A DNA stretch of 64,000 nucleotides from Cyrtodaria siliqua (GCA_037043455.1 JAWPHD010000292.1:62001-126000), one strand, 5' to 3'; shown: positions 46,770 through 57,352, numbered from the stretch's first letter. The notes: a model not told the origin generated them from the sequence alone. Made by a program: numbers and translations.

Positions 46770-47028
46770 GGTTGCAGTACGTGCAGACATTTATTGTAGG
46801 TACTAGGGATCACGTGCAGACATTCAGTGTAGGTACTAGGGATCATGATCACGTGCACATTCCTTGTAGGTACCAAGGATCATGATCACGTGCAGACATA
46901 CATTGTAGGTACCAGGGATCATGATCACGTGCAGACATTCATTGTAGGTACTAAGGATCATGATCACGTGCAGACATTCATTGTAGGTACTAGGGATCAT
47001 GATCACGTGCAGACATTCCTTGTACTGG
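46770..47028. repeat. Minisatellite, 39-bp unit, seven copies, with E-box and GATC palindromes
   Basis: The unit is GATCATGATCACGTGCAGAC followed by ATTCATTGTAGGTACTAGG. Full units begin near 46841, 46878, 46917, 46956 and 46995; two shorter ones precede. Each full unit contains the 10-bp palindrome GATCATGATC fused to the E-box CACGTG. The open frames on both strands are repeat artefacts. Confidence 0.93.
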
Positions 47029-47715
47029 AGCATCGAATTAAGAGTTACCAACTCATAATTCGTTTTACGCATATCAATCACGGGTATTTTTAGAACCCGT
47101 TAAAGGGACACTGTCCGTAACTTTAAGCTTATAAAACACACAATAATTATATTCACAAACATTACACACTAAACATTATTGAATATTTACTAATTAAAAG
47201 CAAGATTGTGTTACAGAATTCAATCGCGGTACAAAAAAAGAAAATTTGAACTCGCAGCCCAAACTAAAATTACACTCGCACGTGAGCATAAAGTAGTCGA
47301 CATCGCTCCCTACTGAGCTAAGCGGGCTATACATATTATGCAATACATACTATGGTGAAAACCTAATGCACTAATGGAAGTCACATGATCGCAGGAAAGG
47401 TAAATATTGTGGGTACTTTATTTACATACAATAATTAAAACTTTTTTCAAACTCACAAATATATTCCTACATACTTCTTAGGGTCTATCCTCATGTTTTC
47501 ATGTATACATTTCACTGAATAAAAGTCAAGAGTTATTTGGTTATGCTCAATATCTGCTTACTTACGGACAGTGTCCCTTTAATAAACATTTATTTTTAAT
47601 TGTCATATATATACATTATTCATTTATTATATAACCTGAACACCGTGGCAAAGTTTTAATACACGGTTTTCTAGTGTAATTTTGCCGTTATTTGACCGGT
47701 TAGTCTCTTTAATTA
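47029..47715 (+). mobile_element. MITE family 4, copy split by another MITE
   Basis: Left part 47029-47103 (GGAGCATCGAATTAAGAGTT, AACTCATAATTCGTTTTACG, TTTTTAGAACCCGT) and right part 47579-47715 (TATAACCTGAACACCGTGGC, AATTTTGCCGTTATTTGACC) together correspond to 29466-29725. The split point is the TTAA flanking the inserted element. Confidence 0.82.
47104..47578. mobile_element. TTAA-flanked MITE carrying a tRNA-like segment
   Basis: 475 bp with perfect inverted ends AGGGACACTGTCCGTAA and TTAA on both sides (47100-47103 and 47579-47582), where the uninterrupted relative has TGAA. TTAA duplication is typical of piggyBac-like elements. Inside, on the minus strand (about 47246-47337), are a tRNA-like A box (GCTTAGCTCAGTAGGGAGCG) and a B-box-like GCGAGTTCAAAT, separated by about 70 bp including a probable intervening stretch. 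No ORF. Confidence 0.85.
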
Positions 47716-47764
47716 AGGTAATAAGAATTACGAAGGCCTGAGGTGATGCGTTATTAAGTATGAA

Positions 47765-47955
47765 CTGAACTGAATGTTGTTTAACGGCTCATCAACACAG
47801 TATATGTTATTTAGAGCCGCCCCAGAGAGAGGGGAAGGATACATAGGAATCCGGGAACCTGCCCTACTCTTATTATCGAATAGATTCCTAAGGTTCTTTA
47901 ACGTGCTCAGAGGATAGACCGATACACGGGACCGCCTGGTTTACGTCCCCATCGT
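47765..47955 (-). mobile_element. SINE family B, 5'-truncated copy with target duplication
   Basis: Perfect 16-bp direct repeats CGTTATTAAGTATGAA flank it (47749-47764 and 47956-47971). On the minus strand it starts within the body (GGGGACGTAAACCAGGCGG) and lacks the tRNA-like head, ending in the CATTCAGTTCAG tail. Truncation at the 5' end plus a long target duplication is the signature of target-primed reverse transcription. Little divergence from 5537-5850 suggests recent insertion. Confidence 0.92.
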
Positions 47956-47971
47956 CGTTATTAAGTATGAA

Positions 47972-49068
47972 GGCAAGTTAAAGTGATTTAATTAGTTGCA
48001 AATTAATTAATGCATTATAACTTACTAGCGTGTCAACATTCTGATTGTTCTACTACTACTGTTTTTGAGCAATCGAAGAAGGAAGCAATTCATATTTAAA
48101 TAAAATCATGCGTTCATTTCTTTTCACTTCCCTGAAGCCATACATGGTTTTCCATTTGAACTCATTTTAGTCCGACAAACCTAGGCATATTCATATGATC
48201 TCATTTTAGTCTGACAAACCTAGGCATATTCATATTTCGATAATGTAGACTATTAATATCAGAATGTAGACGATAATTACCGATCAGATCAATAAACCTG
48301 TACCTAGTCTTTATCAAGATCAAATGTTTCAAATAAAGTAAAGGTTATTCTTAAATAAGGCTATGTTATTCAGGTTTCATTTATGTTGACTCTATGCCTA
48401 TTGTTCTGTTGGTCGCTAAGCTTTCAGGTAAATACTGATTAAAATGTATGAATGAATGGATATTCTTTTTGATATACCGGATATTCTTTCTGATATACCG
48501 GATATTCTTTTTGATATACCAGTTATTTTATGACACTCATAGGTGACCTCAGGAAGTATCAATTATTGTATGTATCTATATCCCTTCTGATGTAAACGAA
48601 AGAAAAATGCATTCAGATGTATTGATGTAGCACATGAGAAAATGTTGATTCTAGTTCCAGTAGTGGTTCTACCCAGGAATAATTAGGTGGCCTGCTTTAG
48701 ATAATCTAGTTTTATGAATTTCAAAATAAGTACCAAAAAAGTCAGATGGACGAAATGTGGGTAAAATGTCCATGCAGAAGTAAATTAATATTTCCAAAAT
48801 GACCAAGAATCAAAATGTGTTATTAGGAGACAAAAATGTCTAAAATATTACATGGAAAATTCATAGAGAAAATGTCAACATTCCTATATTGTACATACTC
48901 ATAATTCCAGCAATAAGCATGTCAACAAATGCATGTATTTATAAACCTTGACAGAAACAACTACCAACATTTCAGGCACATTATATAAATACCATAATTG
49001 AGACTGGGGGGCACCATGTGCAAACAAATATTTAAGTCTACACATAGATCACTCATTTCCAGGGCAAA
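47972..49068. other. Intronic stretch with two short tandem repeats
   Basis: CTCATTTTAGTC(C/T)GACAAACC (period 43 bp, two copies at 48161-48236) and GGATATTCTTT(T/C)TGATATACC (23 bp, three copies at 48469-48532). No gene seen. Confidence 0.55.
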
Positions 49069-50166
49069 ATAGTGTGTTACTGTCTACAGTACAGCTCACG
49101 CAAAACCCACACTTCACTTGATTCGCTGAGCTTGGTCGTATTGAGTGCCGCGCGAATCTACGCCGAGTCAGTGTTTGGACTCGGCGAATCCACGCGGCGA
49201 AAGTACGCCATTGTCGAGTCACTCGATCGGTGTGATCACACGCCGAATTACTCCGCGTAGAATCCAATTAACCATGTCAGAGTGCACACCTGTGGTGATT
49301 TATTATTAGGAAAAATCTGAATTTTCCGACAACTTTTCGGGGGAAGTTTTCCGATAGCGCTTGAAAAAGCCAATCGCCAGAAAAGTACAAACAATGAGAT
49401 GCCGAGTGCATCTTTTCTGTGCAAAGTTGACATGACTGATAAATACAATGAATAAATTTCGAAACAAATACGTATTTCGAACTTTTAATGCATTTAATCA
49501 AGTTGTGTTCGTTTCTGTTGTCCAAAAGTCATTTCTTCTTCTATACCGACATAAATACCCATAATCCTTGGCCATGTATGTACCTTTTAACAAGGCGGCA
49601 CTAACAACGGGTTTAAGACTCGGAATTCTTTACAATTTTTTTCAGACTAAAGAACCCATTGATGTATTAATAATAAACAGCAGAATAGTAAAAATTTGTT
49701 ACAAATAACGACTATTTAAAAATATATTTATAATTTTCAGTATCATAATTACTGATTGAATTTTATCTTCATTCGCCGCGAAGCTGGTAATAGGAACCGC
49801 CATATAACGGTCGTGACCCAGTATACATAATCCGGGCATTCGAATTTTACCATATCCGCTTTTCCAAAACAAAAGTAAAATTGACTTCTGCTTCGATTTT
49901 TTCTAAAGTTGTTGAATAATTATGCATTAAAATGACCGCAATTAGAAAAAGTTGCACCTTTTACCTGTGCAGTTTCGACTCGGCGAGCTCCGAGTTTGTC
50001 TACGCGAAGTAATGTGGAGTAATTACGCCGAGCTTTTCGCGTAGCTGATTCCCATGCCGAGTAGTTTAATTGTCCAAACTCCGCGTAAGTACGCGATTTG
50101 TACATTGAATCCTCACTCAGCGTGAAAGAGTAAAGTGTGGGTTTCGCACGTACTACTGTATATAAC
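49069..50166. mobile_element. CpG-rich inverted-repeat element, about 1.1 kb
   Basis: The left end (CTACAGTACAGCTCACGCAA, AACCCACACTTCACTT, CGCTGAG) is mirrored at the right (CTCAGCGTGAAAGAGTAAAG, TGTGGGTTTCGCACG, ACTACTGTATA). Inside both ends are clusters of CGCCGAG, CGCGTAG and ACTCGGCG words that also pair across the element. The middle (about 49260-49980) is AT-rich with no transposase. Non-autonomous DNA transposon by structure; superfamily unknown. Confidence 0.78.
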
Positions 50167-50199
50167 AAAGGTACTGGTCAGTCCACAAACGATACATGT

Positions 50200-50884
50200 A
50201 CATCCAAATGGTACATGACATACGCCTTTCAAAAGTCACATTATTAAATGTATGTAAAGACCAGGGTAAGTAACTATTTAAGTTATAGTGCAGAAAATGT
50301 TTTCCAGGATTGGGTCATTTCAGGTCAATGTGACCCGACGCCAAAACCATTAACGTTCCTCCTCTAGACTAACCAAGAGCAATGTACCCAGCGCCGTTGT
50401 TACCCTTCTTTGCAGCGGCCTATATAAGGCCCCTTCCCCATACAAATGTCTTGTAAGATTATGCAGATTTCCTATTTTTATACTTACCTTGGAAATTTCA
50501 TTCCCCCATTTATTGAATATTTTCCCCCAATTAAGGGCAAAAGGCCCTTTCCCCAAAACTAGTAAAAAGGCCCTGTTATCTATGAAGTTTCAGGAGTCTC
50601 AGTGAGCCTCATAGTTTTGGAGATACCGCGCATAATCTATGTCCCTATGAGGTTATGGCAACCCTGATCATGCCAGCTACTGATCCCAAAGAAATATGGT
50701 TCCTCCTCCCACCAATTGCAATGTACATAATAATGTTTCATGAGCATGAGTCTTTTAGCTATACTTCCGCTATCGCGCAGAATCTGTGTTCCATAATTAT
50801 GAGGTTCTGTCAAACTTGACTTATGACCCCAAAAGCAATACGGTTCTCCTCTCTCTAAGGGAGATGTACATACATGTACCGATG
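50200..50884. repeat. Decayed long-period tandem repeat
   Basis: Two to three diverged units of about 160 bp with GTTTTGGAGATACCGCGC, AATCT(A/G)TGT(C/T)CC, ATGAGGTT and GGTTCCTCCTCCCACCAA-like blocks. Also contains CAGCGGCCTATATAAGGCCC (50417-50436), where GGCCTATATAAGGCC is near-palindromic. Confidence 0.5.
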
Positions 50885-51130
50885 ATTTGTTTGCATGATG
50901 TTTTACGTCATTTTCAACACATGCCAGGTTATATATGACGGTCGATTTTTTTGTGGTGGAGGCAAGATCACCCACTTTTCCTGGGAAGAACCAGTAGTGT
51001 ACACCACCCTCCATCCGTAAGAATCGACACTTCCTCACTTACAAGTCGAGCTCCCAGTGGGATTCGTACCCGCAGCGGTGAGAGGCGAAGGTTTACAACG
51101 CGACATTGATAACCATTCCGTCACGGAGAC
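50885..51130 (-). mobile_element. SINE family A, nearly full-length copy
   Basis: Minus-strand copy with head (A box ACGGAATGGTTATCAATG, anticodon-arm TTGTAAACC, B box GGGTACGAATCCC), body and tail TGACGTAAAACATCATGCAA. It closely matches 9075-9312. Flanking target duplication not identified. Confidence 0.88.
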
Positions 51131-52790
51131 GCTTTCTTCATTCTGAGACATTCCTTCTTTATACGTATGTATATACATTGTAATTATATAATTATAATCT
51201 ACATCAAAGATTTTTTGATTTTTTCTAATTATGTTTTTGATCGAAAGTTCATGAAATTAAATGGAAGTTGTTAACAATTATTAGAATTAATGTTTTGCTA
51301 AATGTTAATTGATACTAGTCTAAGTACAAATATCAGATTATATAATGAATAAATCTACATGAAAGATTATTTTGTTCTAGTTGATAGGTTTTTGGTGGAA
51401 AGTTAAAGTTAAATAGGTAATTTTATTAAATTAGAATCTGCCTGTTAAAGACTTAAATATTATCAATAATGCATCATCTGAACAAACCCTCCCAAAAACC
51501 GGTGGTAGTAGTCTACAGACTGGAAGTCTGATTGAATCACCTTTTATCTGATTACACCAATTCACCTGTTGGACCTACCCAGTATGGGTGTGCTCTGAAA
51601 TGTTCTAAATATTACAGAACACTCTGACATTTCTAATTAGATACATTTAGGAATTCTTCTATTGTAAAACGCGTACACACCCATTTTATGTATTTATTTC
51701 CTGATACATAATACACAGATTTATAAGAATGTCGTAATTAAAAGAATAACTTTTATACACGGCATATTATTATATAGGCAGCAATATTTAACATTCAGGG
51801 CTTATTCCAAGTATTTTGGTAAAAAGGACCCTTGTAAATTTGGGAAATTTCTATCGTCAAAACGACCGAATTGTGAATATTTTTCATCGATAAAATTGCC
51901 AACTCAAAACTGTTTAAGGCAACATTTTGTACCGGTAAGTTAGGGCGAGATAAACGCCTAAAATATATAAGTAGTACATCACTAACATACCACCTGTATT
52001 GGATTGTATCAGTCCAACATACATAGTATTTTTTTTTTAAATAATTGGGGGGAAAAGGACACAATTTTGCATTGGGAATGGGTCTGTTTTTCGGCCCCGT
52101 GGGACTCCTAGAAAAAGCATTTGTATTCATAATTTTGCTAGAGCATCATCAAAAAAACTGACCAATCATTGACCAGAAATAAGACATAACCAATACATTC
52201 TGGTAGGTGATCAACTCGGTATTTATTCTTGATGTTCAACCAAGTTTACTGTTAAAATTAAGGTATCTACAGTGTGTTTCTTTTAAAACCCTGACTATTT
52301 CATGCACATTCATGCAAATTGATTCAATATATGTATCTTTTAAAATCAAAATCTTGAAAATTATCATCTTTTACTCTGCCAAAGGTTTTTATTTTACTAT
52401 AGAACCTAAGGATAAAAACCGAGTAACACACATTTTATCACCTACTGAAAATAAAATAAAATCTCAACATCTATGCAATGCAAAATTATGAATTACGTAC
52501 ACTAGCAATGCTAGCTGTGCTCACAAAACAGGATTGCCCAAAGCCCGGGGCCTGTCAAAATCTGGTTTGGGGCTTGTCCCTTTAAGCAATATTTCACTAT
52601 ATAATTAAGTCGGGGCCTGTCAAAAATATTTTTGGTGAGCAGTGACTAGTATCAATTAATGAAACAAACAAATTTATCTGTCGATGTTCCAGTAAATGTT
52701 AATATATAACTTCTGTCAACTATTTGTTATTAGGTACATCATCTACATGTATGTGATTTAATTGCTGATCTCATATTATGTGTATTAATC
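51131..52790. other. Intronic stretch, nothing recognised
   Basis: AT-rich with no clean exon. The 94- and 111-codon frames at 51795-52491 have low-complexity composition. GGGGCCTGTCAAAA occurs twice (near 52548 and 52614) with a short inverted TCCCTTTAAG between. Confidence 0.3.
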
Positions 52791-52799
52791 CTATTATAA

Positions 52800-53101
52800 A
52801 TTAACTGTATTTATAAAAATTGATCAAAGAACTTAATACATTACATGAAAATTCCTTTTATTAAATATGGTTACAGTATGTGAATTGATTCAATAAAAAC
52901 ACAAACTTAAAACACAGTTTAGTAGGCAATGTGTGTATTGATCACATTATCGATCAAATTAAAAAAAGTCTAAGTTAAAGCAATTGGCTATTTGTATAAC
53001 TAATAGATCTATTAATAATTGCACATATGGGAGGAACAATGGGAGTCCAGACATCACAAGTAGTTTTTACACAAATCAAGATTGCTGTGTGTCCCTTTAA
53101 G
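52800..53101. mobile_element. MITE family 2, partial copy
   Basis: The right end AATCAAGATTGCTGTGTGTC then CCTTTAAG matches the family terminus, and TGATTGAACAA-like and ATTAATAATTGC words precede it. The left terminus is not found, so the start is approximate. Confidence 0.55.
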
Positions 53102-53743
53102 TGTTAATATATTTTCCAGCTATAATTGTTTCTCTTTTATAATATGCAATTTAAATACACACTATAATCTAAGGGTTATCATAATTAAAGTTTTAACAAA
53201 TACTCATTACAAGCAAACAGAATTTTATTTAAATTAATTTATCTACCCAATCAAGTCACATGATCATGATGCCAGATGAAATAGTCATTAAATGCCAATG
53301 GAGCAACAGATGAACTTAGCGATCTTTAGTTTCTAGAAGGAAATGTTTAACAAGTATTTAAATTAAACACAAAATATATTCAGATGATACTATCTGGCCT
53401 TTGGCAATTTACAAACTGCGTTTGTTTTATCGTCCTTGCACCTGAATATCGACGCAAAATAACCTGGCATTCAACAGGTCACGTGTTGCCCAAAATATTT
53501 GCTACATAAACACCCTAACCTGCTTTCTACGCACTTTTATCAACCAAAATTAACATATAAAATAATATTCATTTAATTACAAAACAAATTCACAAAACTA
53601 CAGAAACAGAATTTGCTATATTATGACATAAAATTATAAAGAAAAGAATGTAAACAAAACGTAAACAAAGGGCGAACACACCACGCCGCTCGACAAAAAT
53701 AGAACAAACGCACATGACCCGATATTCAATTTTATAAACTTAC

Positions 53744-53755
53744 CTTTTTACTCAT
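53744..53755 (-). CDS. Small Maf, first coding exon (MSKK)
   Basis: Twelve coding bases on the minus strand (ATG AGT AAA AAG) ending exactly at a consensus donor, AAAAAG|GTAAGT. Joining to 31904 keeps frame and yields MSKKIKSEGIH before the conserved region, closely resembling the short basic N-terminus with V/I-K-x-E seen in vertebrate small Mafs. The A at -3 (TACAAAATGA) gives a reasonable start context. The alternative is that this exon is non-coding and Met12 of the main exon is the start. Confidence 0.75.
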
Positions 53756-53973
53756 TTTGTAAATCCAAATCAAATATGTCTGAATAAAACCTGTTTATGT
53801 ATCACTGTAAGTTTATTCCAATGAAGAAATGGTTCCTCTGTTTCTGAAACTCTTTATACCAATAGATAAATGTGTGAAAACTGCTTATTACGTAGTTTGT
53901 CGTGTACTCTACCAACCGTTGCTTGTTTTTGCGCCACGGAGTTGCCAGTTTGTATTGACGCAGTACAAAAGTG

Positions 53974-53984
53974 ATGACTCAGCA
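53974..53984 (-). promoter_or_regulatory. NF-E2 / antioxidant-response type element
   Basis: On the minus strand TGCTGAGTCAT fits the NF-E2 consensus (T/C)GCTGA(G/C)TCA(T/C) perfectly and contains the half-site TGACTCAGC of a CNC-small-Maf binding element on the plus strand. It lies about 220 bp upstream of the small Maf start codon. Confidence 0.7.
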
Positions 53985-54020
53985 CGTACTGAGTGGCAGT
54001 CGATACAAATCCAATACCTG

Positions 54021-54031
54021 ATGATTCAGCA
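54021..54031 (-). promoter_or_regulatory. Second Maf half-site
   Basis: Minus strand TGCTGAATCAT keeps the Maf-specific TGCTGA half but has A in place of the central G/C. It is 47 bp from the first site. Confidence 0.45.
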
Positions 54032-54357
54032 GAATATATGTCAAACTCTGGCTACCTAGGGACAGTGCTCCATGGTGACAAGTCTCGCGATTATCAGGGG
54101 ACAACAAAACGCAAAGTTTAATTGAGAAATTGTTTAGTTTAAGGGATATGTCTATGCGTATGTATTTGTTGTTATCTGTGAGTACACATGCCGCGCAATA
54201 GTATCGACCAATCAAAAGAGGTTTAACATGAATGGGCCCGCCTAGCATTGCATCAACAAACAATGAAAATTGCGTCGTAGTAAAATCGACTTTTCCCACG
54301 TAGTATCCAACAGGGGGCGTGGGAGATCGACATTTCCGCGCCATTTAAAATGTCTGA

Positions 54358-54500
54358 TTGAATTGAAAGTTGTTTAACGGCTCATCAACACAGTATAGGT
54401 TATTTAGAGCCACCCCAGAGGGAGGGGAAGGCTACATAGGAATACGGGAACCGTGCCCTACTCTTATATCGAATAGATTCCTATGGTTCTTTAACGTTTT
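54358..54500 (-). mobile_element. SINE family B, 3' half
   Basis: GAATTGAAAGTTGTTTAACG, GCTCATCAACACAGTATAGG, AGGGAGGGGAAGG and TTCCTATGGTTCTTTAACG match 5540-5670. Truncated at the minus-strand 5' side at about 54500. Confidence 0.8.
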
Positions 54501-54622
54501 TAGGACTTCGAAGTAATTGAATGCATTCCGCAATGGAATCAACTATTCAGTCTTTAAATAAACAGTCCGATTAAAATTAATATCATTCGCAGAGACGATA
54601 TGTTGATGGTTTGTAGTGAATA

Positions 54623-54765
54623 GTGAATATAGGATTTATATTCGTAGAGAAGTGAGAATCACTCGTTTTGAAGCACTCGCGAAAATCAAGGATTTATAAA
54701 AATATTTTTTAATTGCGAAAATACAAGTTTTCTCACTTCTCAAAGAAAATAAATCCCATATTCAC
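54623..54765. mobile_element. MITE with GTGAATATxGGATTTAT ends
   Basis: 143 bp; the left GTGAATATAGGATTTATATT and GAGAAGTGAGAA are mirrored by the right TTCTCACTTCTC and AATAAATCCCATATTCAC. Subterminal GCGAAAATC / TTGCGAAAATAC words also occur. No ORF. Confidence 0.82.
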
Positions 54766-54795
54766 TCCGAAGCAAAACACATAGTCGTTTTAATA

Positions 54796-57352
54796 GCTCT
54801 ACTGGCCAAGGGCCAGCAGAGCTTATGGGATGGTGTGTTGTCCGTCGTCCGTCCGTCCGTCGTCCGTCCGTTAACTTTTGCTTGTGTGTCTAGAGGCCAC
54901 ATTTCTGATGCAATCATCATGAAACTTTGTCAGAATGTTTGTCTCAATGAAATCTCGGTCAAGTTCGAAAATGGGTCATGTGGGGTCAAAAACTAGGTCA
55001 CTAGGTCAAATATTGGAAAAACCTTGTGTACACTCTAAAGGCCATATTTTTGACCCGAGCTTGATGCAACTTTGTCAGAATGTTTGTCTTAATTATATCT
55101 TGGTCCAGTTTGAAAATGGGTCACATGGGGTTAAAAACTAGGTCACTAGGTCAAATACTTGAAAAACCTTGTGTACACTCTAGAAGCCGTATTTCTGATC
55201 CAATCTTGATGAAACTTTGTCAAAATGTTTGTCTTTATTATATCTTGGTCAAGTTCAAAAATGGGTCACATGGTTTTAAAAACTAGGTCACTAGGTCAAA
55301 CTTTGGAAAAACCGTGTGTACACTCTAGAGGCCATATTTTTGACCTGATCTTGATGAAACTTTGTCAGAATGTTTGTCTTAATGAAATCTCGGTCAAGTT
55401 CAAAAATGGGTCATGTGGGGTCAAAAACTAGGTCACTAGGTCAAATACTTGAAAAAACTTGCGTACACTCTAGAGGTCATATTTGTTACCCAATCTTGAT
55501 GAAACTTTGTCAAATTGTTTATCTTAATTATATCTTGATCAAGTTCGAAAATGGATCACATGAAGTTAAAAACTAGGTCACTAGGTCAAATATTGGAAAA
55601 ACCTTGTGTAGACTCTAGAGGCCATATTTTTGACCCGAGCTTGATGCAACTTTGTCAAAATGTTTATCTTAATTGTTTGTCTCAATGAAATCTCGGTCAA
55701 GTTCGAAAATGGGTCATGTGGGGTCAAAAACTAGGTCACTAGGTCAAATATTGGAAAAACCTTGTGTACACTCTAAGAGGCCATATTTTTGACCCGAGCT
55801 TGATGCAACTTTGTCAGAATGTTTGTCTTAATTATATCTTGGTCAGGTTTGAAAATGGGTCACATGGGGTTAAAAACTAGGTCACTAGGTCAAATACTTG
55901 AAAAACCTTGTGTACACTCTAGAAGCCGTATTTCTGACCCAATCTTGATGAAACTTTGTCAAAATGTTTGTCTTAATTATATCTTGGTCAAGTTCAAAAA
56001 TGGGTCACATGGTGTTAAAAACTAGGTCACTAGGTCAAATATTGGAAAAACCGTGTGTACACTCTTTGTCAAAATGTTTGTCTTAATTATATCTTGGTCA
56101 AGTTCAAAAATGGGTCACATGGTGTAAAAAACTAGGTCACTAGGTCAAAATTTGGAAAAACCGTGTGTACACTCTAGAGGCCATATTTTTTACCCGATCT
56201 TGATGCAACTTTGTCAGAATGTTTGTCTTAATTATATCTTGGTCAAGTTTGAAAATGGGTCACATGGGGTTAAAAACTAGGTCACTAGGTCAAATACTTG
56301 AAAAACCTTGTGTACACTCTAGAAGCCGTATTTCTGACCCAATCTTGATGAAACTTTGTCAAAATGTTTGTCTTAATTATATCTTGGTCAAGTTCAAAAA
56401 TGGGTCACATGGTGTTAAAAACTAGGTCACTAGGTCAAACTTTGGAAAAACCGTGTGTACACTCTAGAGGCCATATTTTTGACCCGATCTTGATGAAACT
56501 TTGTCAGAATGTTTGTCTCAATGAAATCTCGGTCAAGTTCAAAAATGGGTCATGTGGGGTCAAAAACTAGGTCACTAGGTCAAATACTTGAAAAAACTTG
56601 TGTACACTCTAGAGGTCATATTTTTTACCCAATCTTGATGAAATTTTGTCAAATTGTTTATCTTAATTATATCTTGATCAAGTTCGGAAATGGGTCACAT
56701 GAAGTTAAAAACTAGGTCACTAGGTCAAATATTGGAAAAACCTTGTGTACACTCTAGAGGCCATATTTTTGACCCGAGCTTGATGCAACTTTGTCAGAAT
56801 GTTTGTCTTAATTATATCTTGGTCAAGTTTGAAAATGGGTCACATGGGGTTAAAAACTAGGTCACTAAGTCAAATATTGGAAAAACCTTGTGTACACTCT
56901 TTGTCAAAATGTTTGTCTTAATTATATCTTGGTCAAGTTCAAAAATGGGTCACATGGTGTTAAAAACTAGGTCACTAGGTCAAACTTTGGAAAAACCGTG
57001 TGTACACTCTAGAGGCCATATTTTTGACCCGATCTTGATGCAATTTTGTCAGAATATTTGTCTCAAGTATAGCTTGCTAAAGTTCGAAAATGGGTCACAC
57101 AGGGTCAAAAACTAGGTCACTAGTACACTCTAGAGGCCATATTTCTGACCCGATCTTGATGAAACTTTGTCGAAATGTTGTCTTAATTATATTTTGGTCA
57201 AGTTCGAAAATGGGTCCCATGGGGTCAAAAACTAGGTCACTAGGTCAAATACTTGAAAAACCTTGTGTACACTCTAGACACCATGTAGTACGACTCGATT
57301 CATCAATGGTATAACAGCCAGTAGAGCGTTCACAGGCCCTCTTGGGCCTCTT
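54796..57352. mobile_element. 2.6-kb element built of about sixteen 145-bp units
   Basis: Left end GCTCTACTGGCCAAGGGCCA, then a CGTCGTCCGTCCGTCCG block (54842-54870). From about 54905 to 57290 are 145-bp units with GATCTTGATGAAACTTTGTC, AGAATGTTTGTCTTAATTAT, TTGGTCAAGTTCGAAAATGG, GTCACATGGGG and AACTAGGTCACTAGGTCAAA. The right end GCCAGTAGAGC is the inverse of the left GCTCTACTGGC, followed by GGCCCTCTTGGGCCTCTTG. Some junctions (near 56063 and 56900) are short units of about 100 bp, marking unequal exchange. No transposase; 68-codon frames recur only because the units repeat. Confidence 0.9.

Larger units (their letters stand above)
31905..53743 (-). other. Maf intron 1, about 21.8 kb
   Basis: Donor AAG|GTAAGT at 53743 and acceptor CAG|ATAAAG at 31905, both consensus on the minus strand, phase 0. 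It is filled with mobile elements and arrays listed separately, plus a possible nested gene on the plus strand. The first part after the acceptor (31905-32865) has only a degraded SINE B fragment at 32075-32160. Confidence 0.75.
53756..54060 (-). promoter_or_regulatory. Small Maf upstream region
   Basis: Upstream of the start codon on the minus strand. The sequence contains two CNC-small-Maf type elements (listed separately), CpG-containing stretches and no recognised repeat, unlike both flanks. The transcription start site cannot be placed and no TATA box is obvious. Confidence 0.5.

Noticed and set aside
47246..47337. Functional tRNA gene with an intron
   Set aside because: Box-like sequences exist inside a MITE, but the arm pairing is weak and the B box departs from consensus (GAGTTCAAAT).
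51795..52491. Opposed open frames of 94 and 111 codons in the Maf intron
   Set aside because: Composition is low complexity, no splice-site support, no recognised motif.
54935..57314. Repeated 68-residue open frames (MFVLIISWSS... type) as a protein family
   Set aside because: They recur every 145 bp solely because the DNA unit repeats. The period is not a multiple of three and each frame overlaps its neighbour, so they cannot form a coherent protein.
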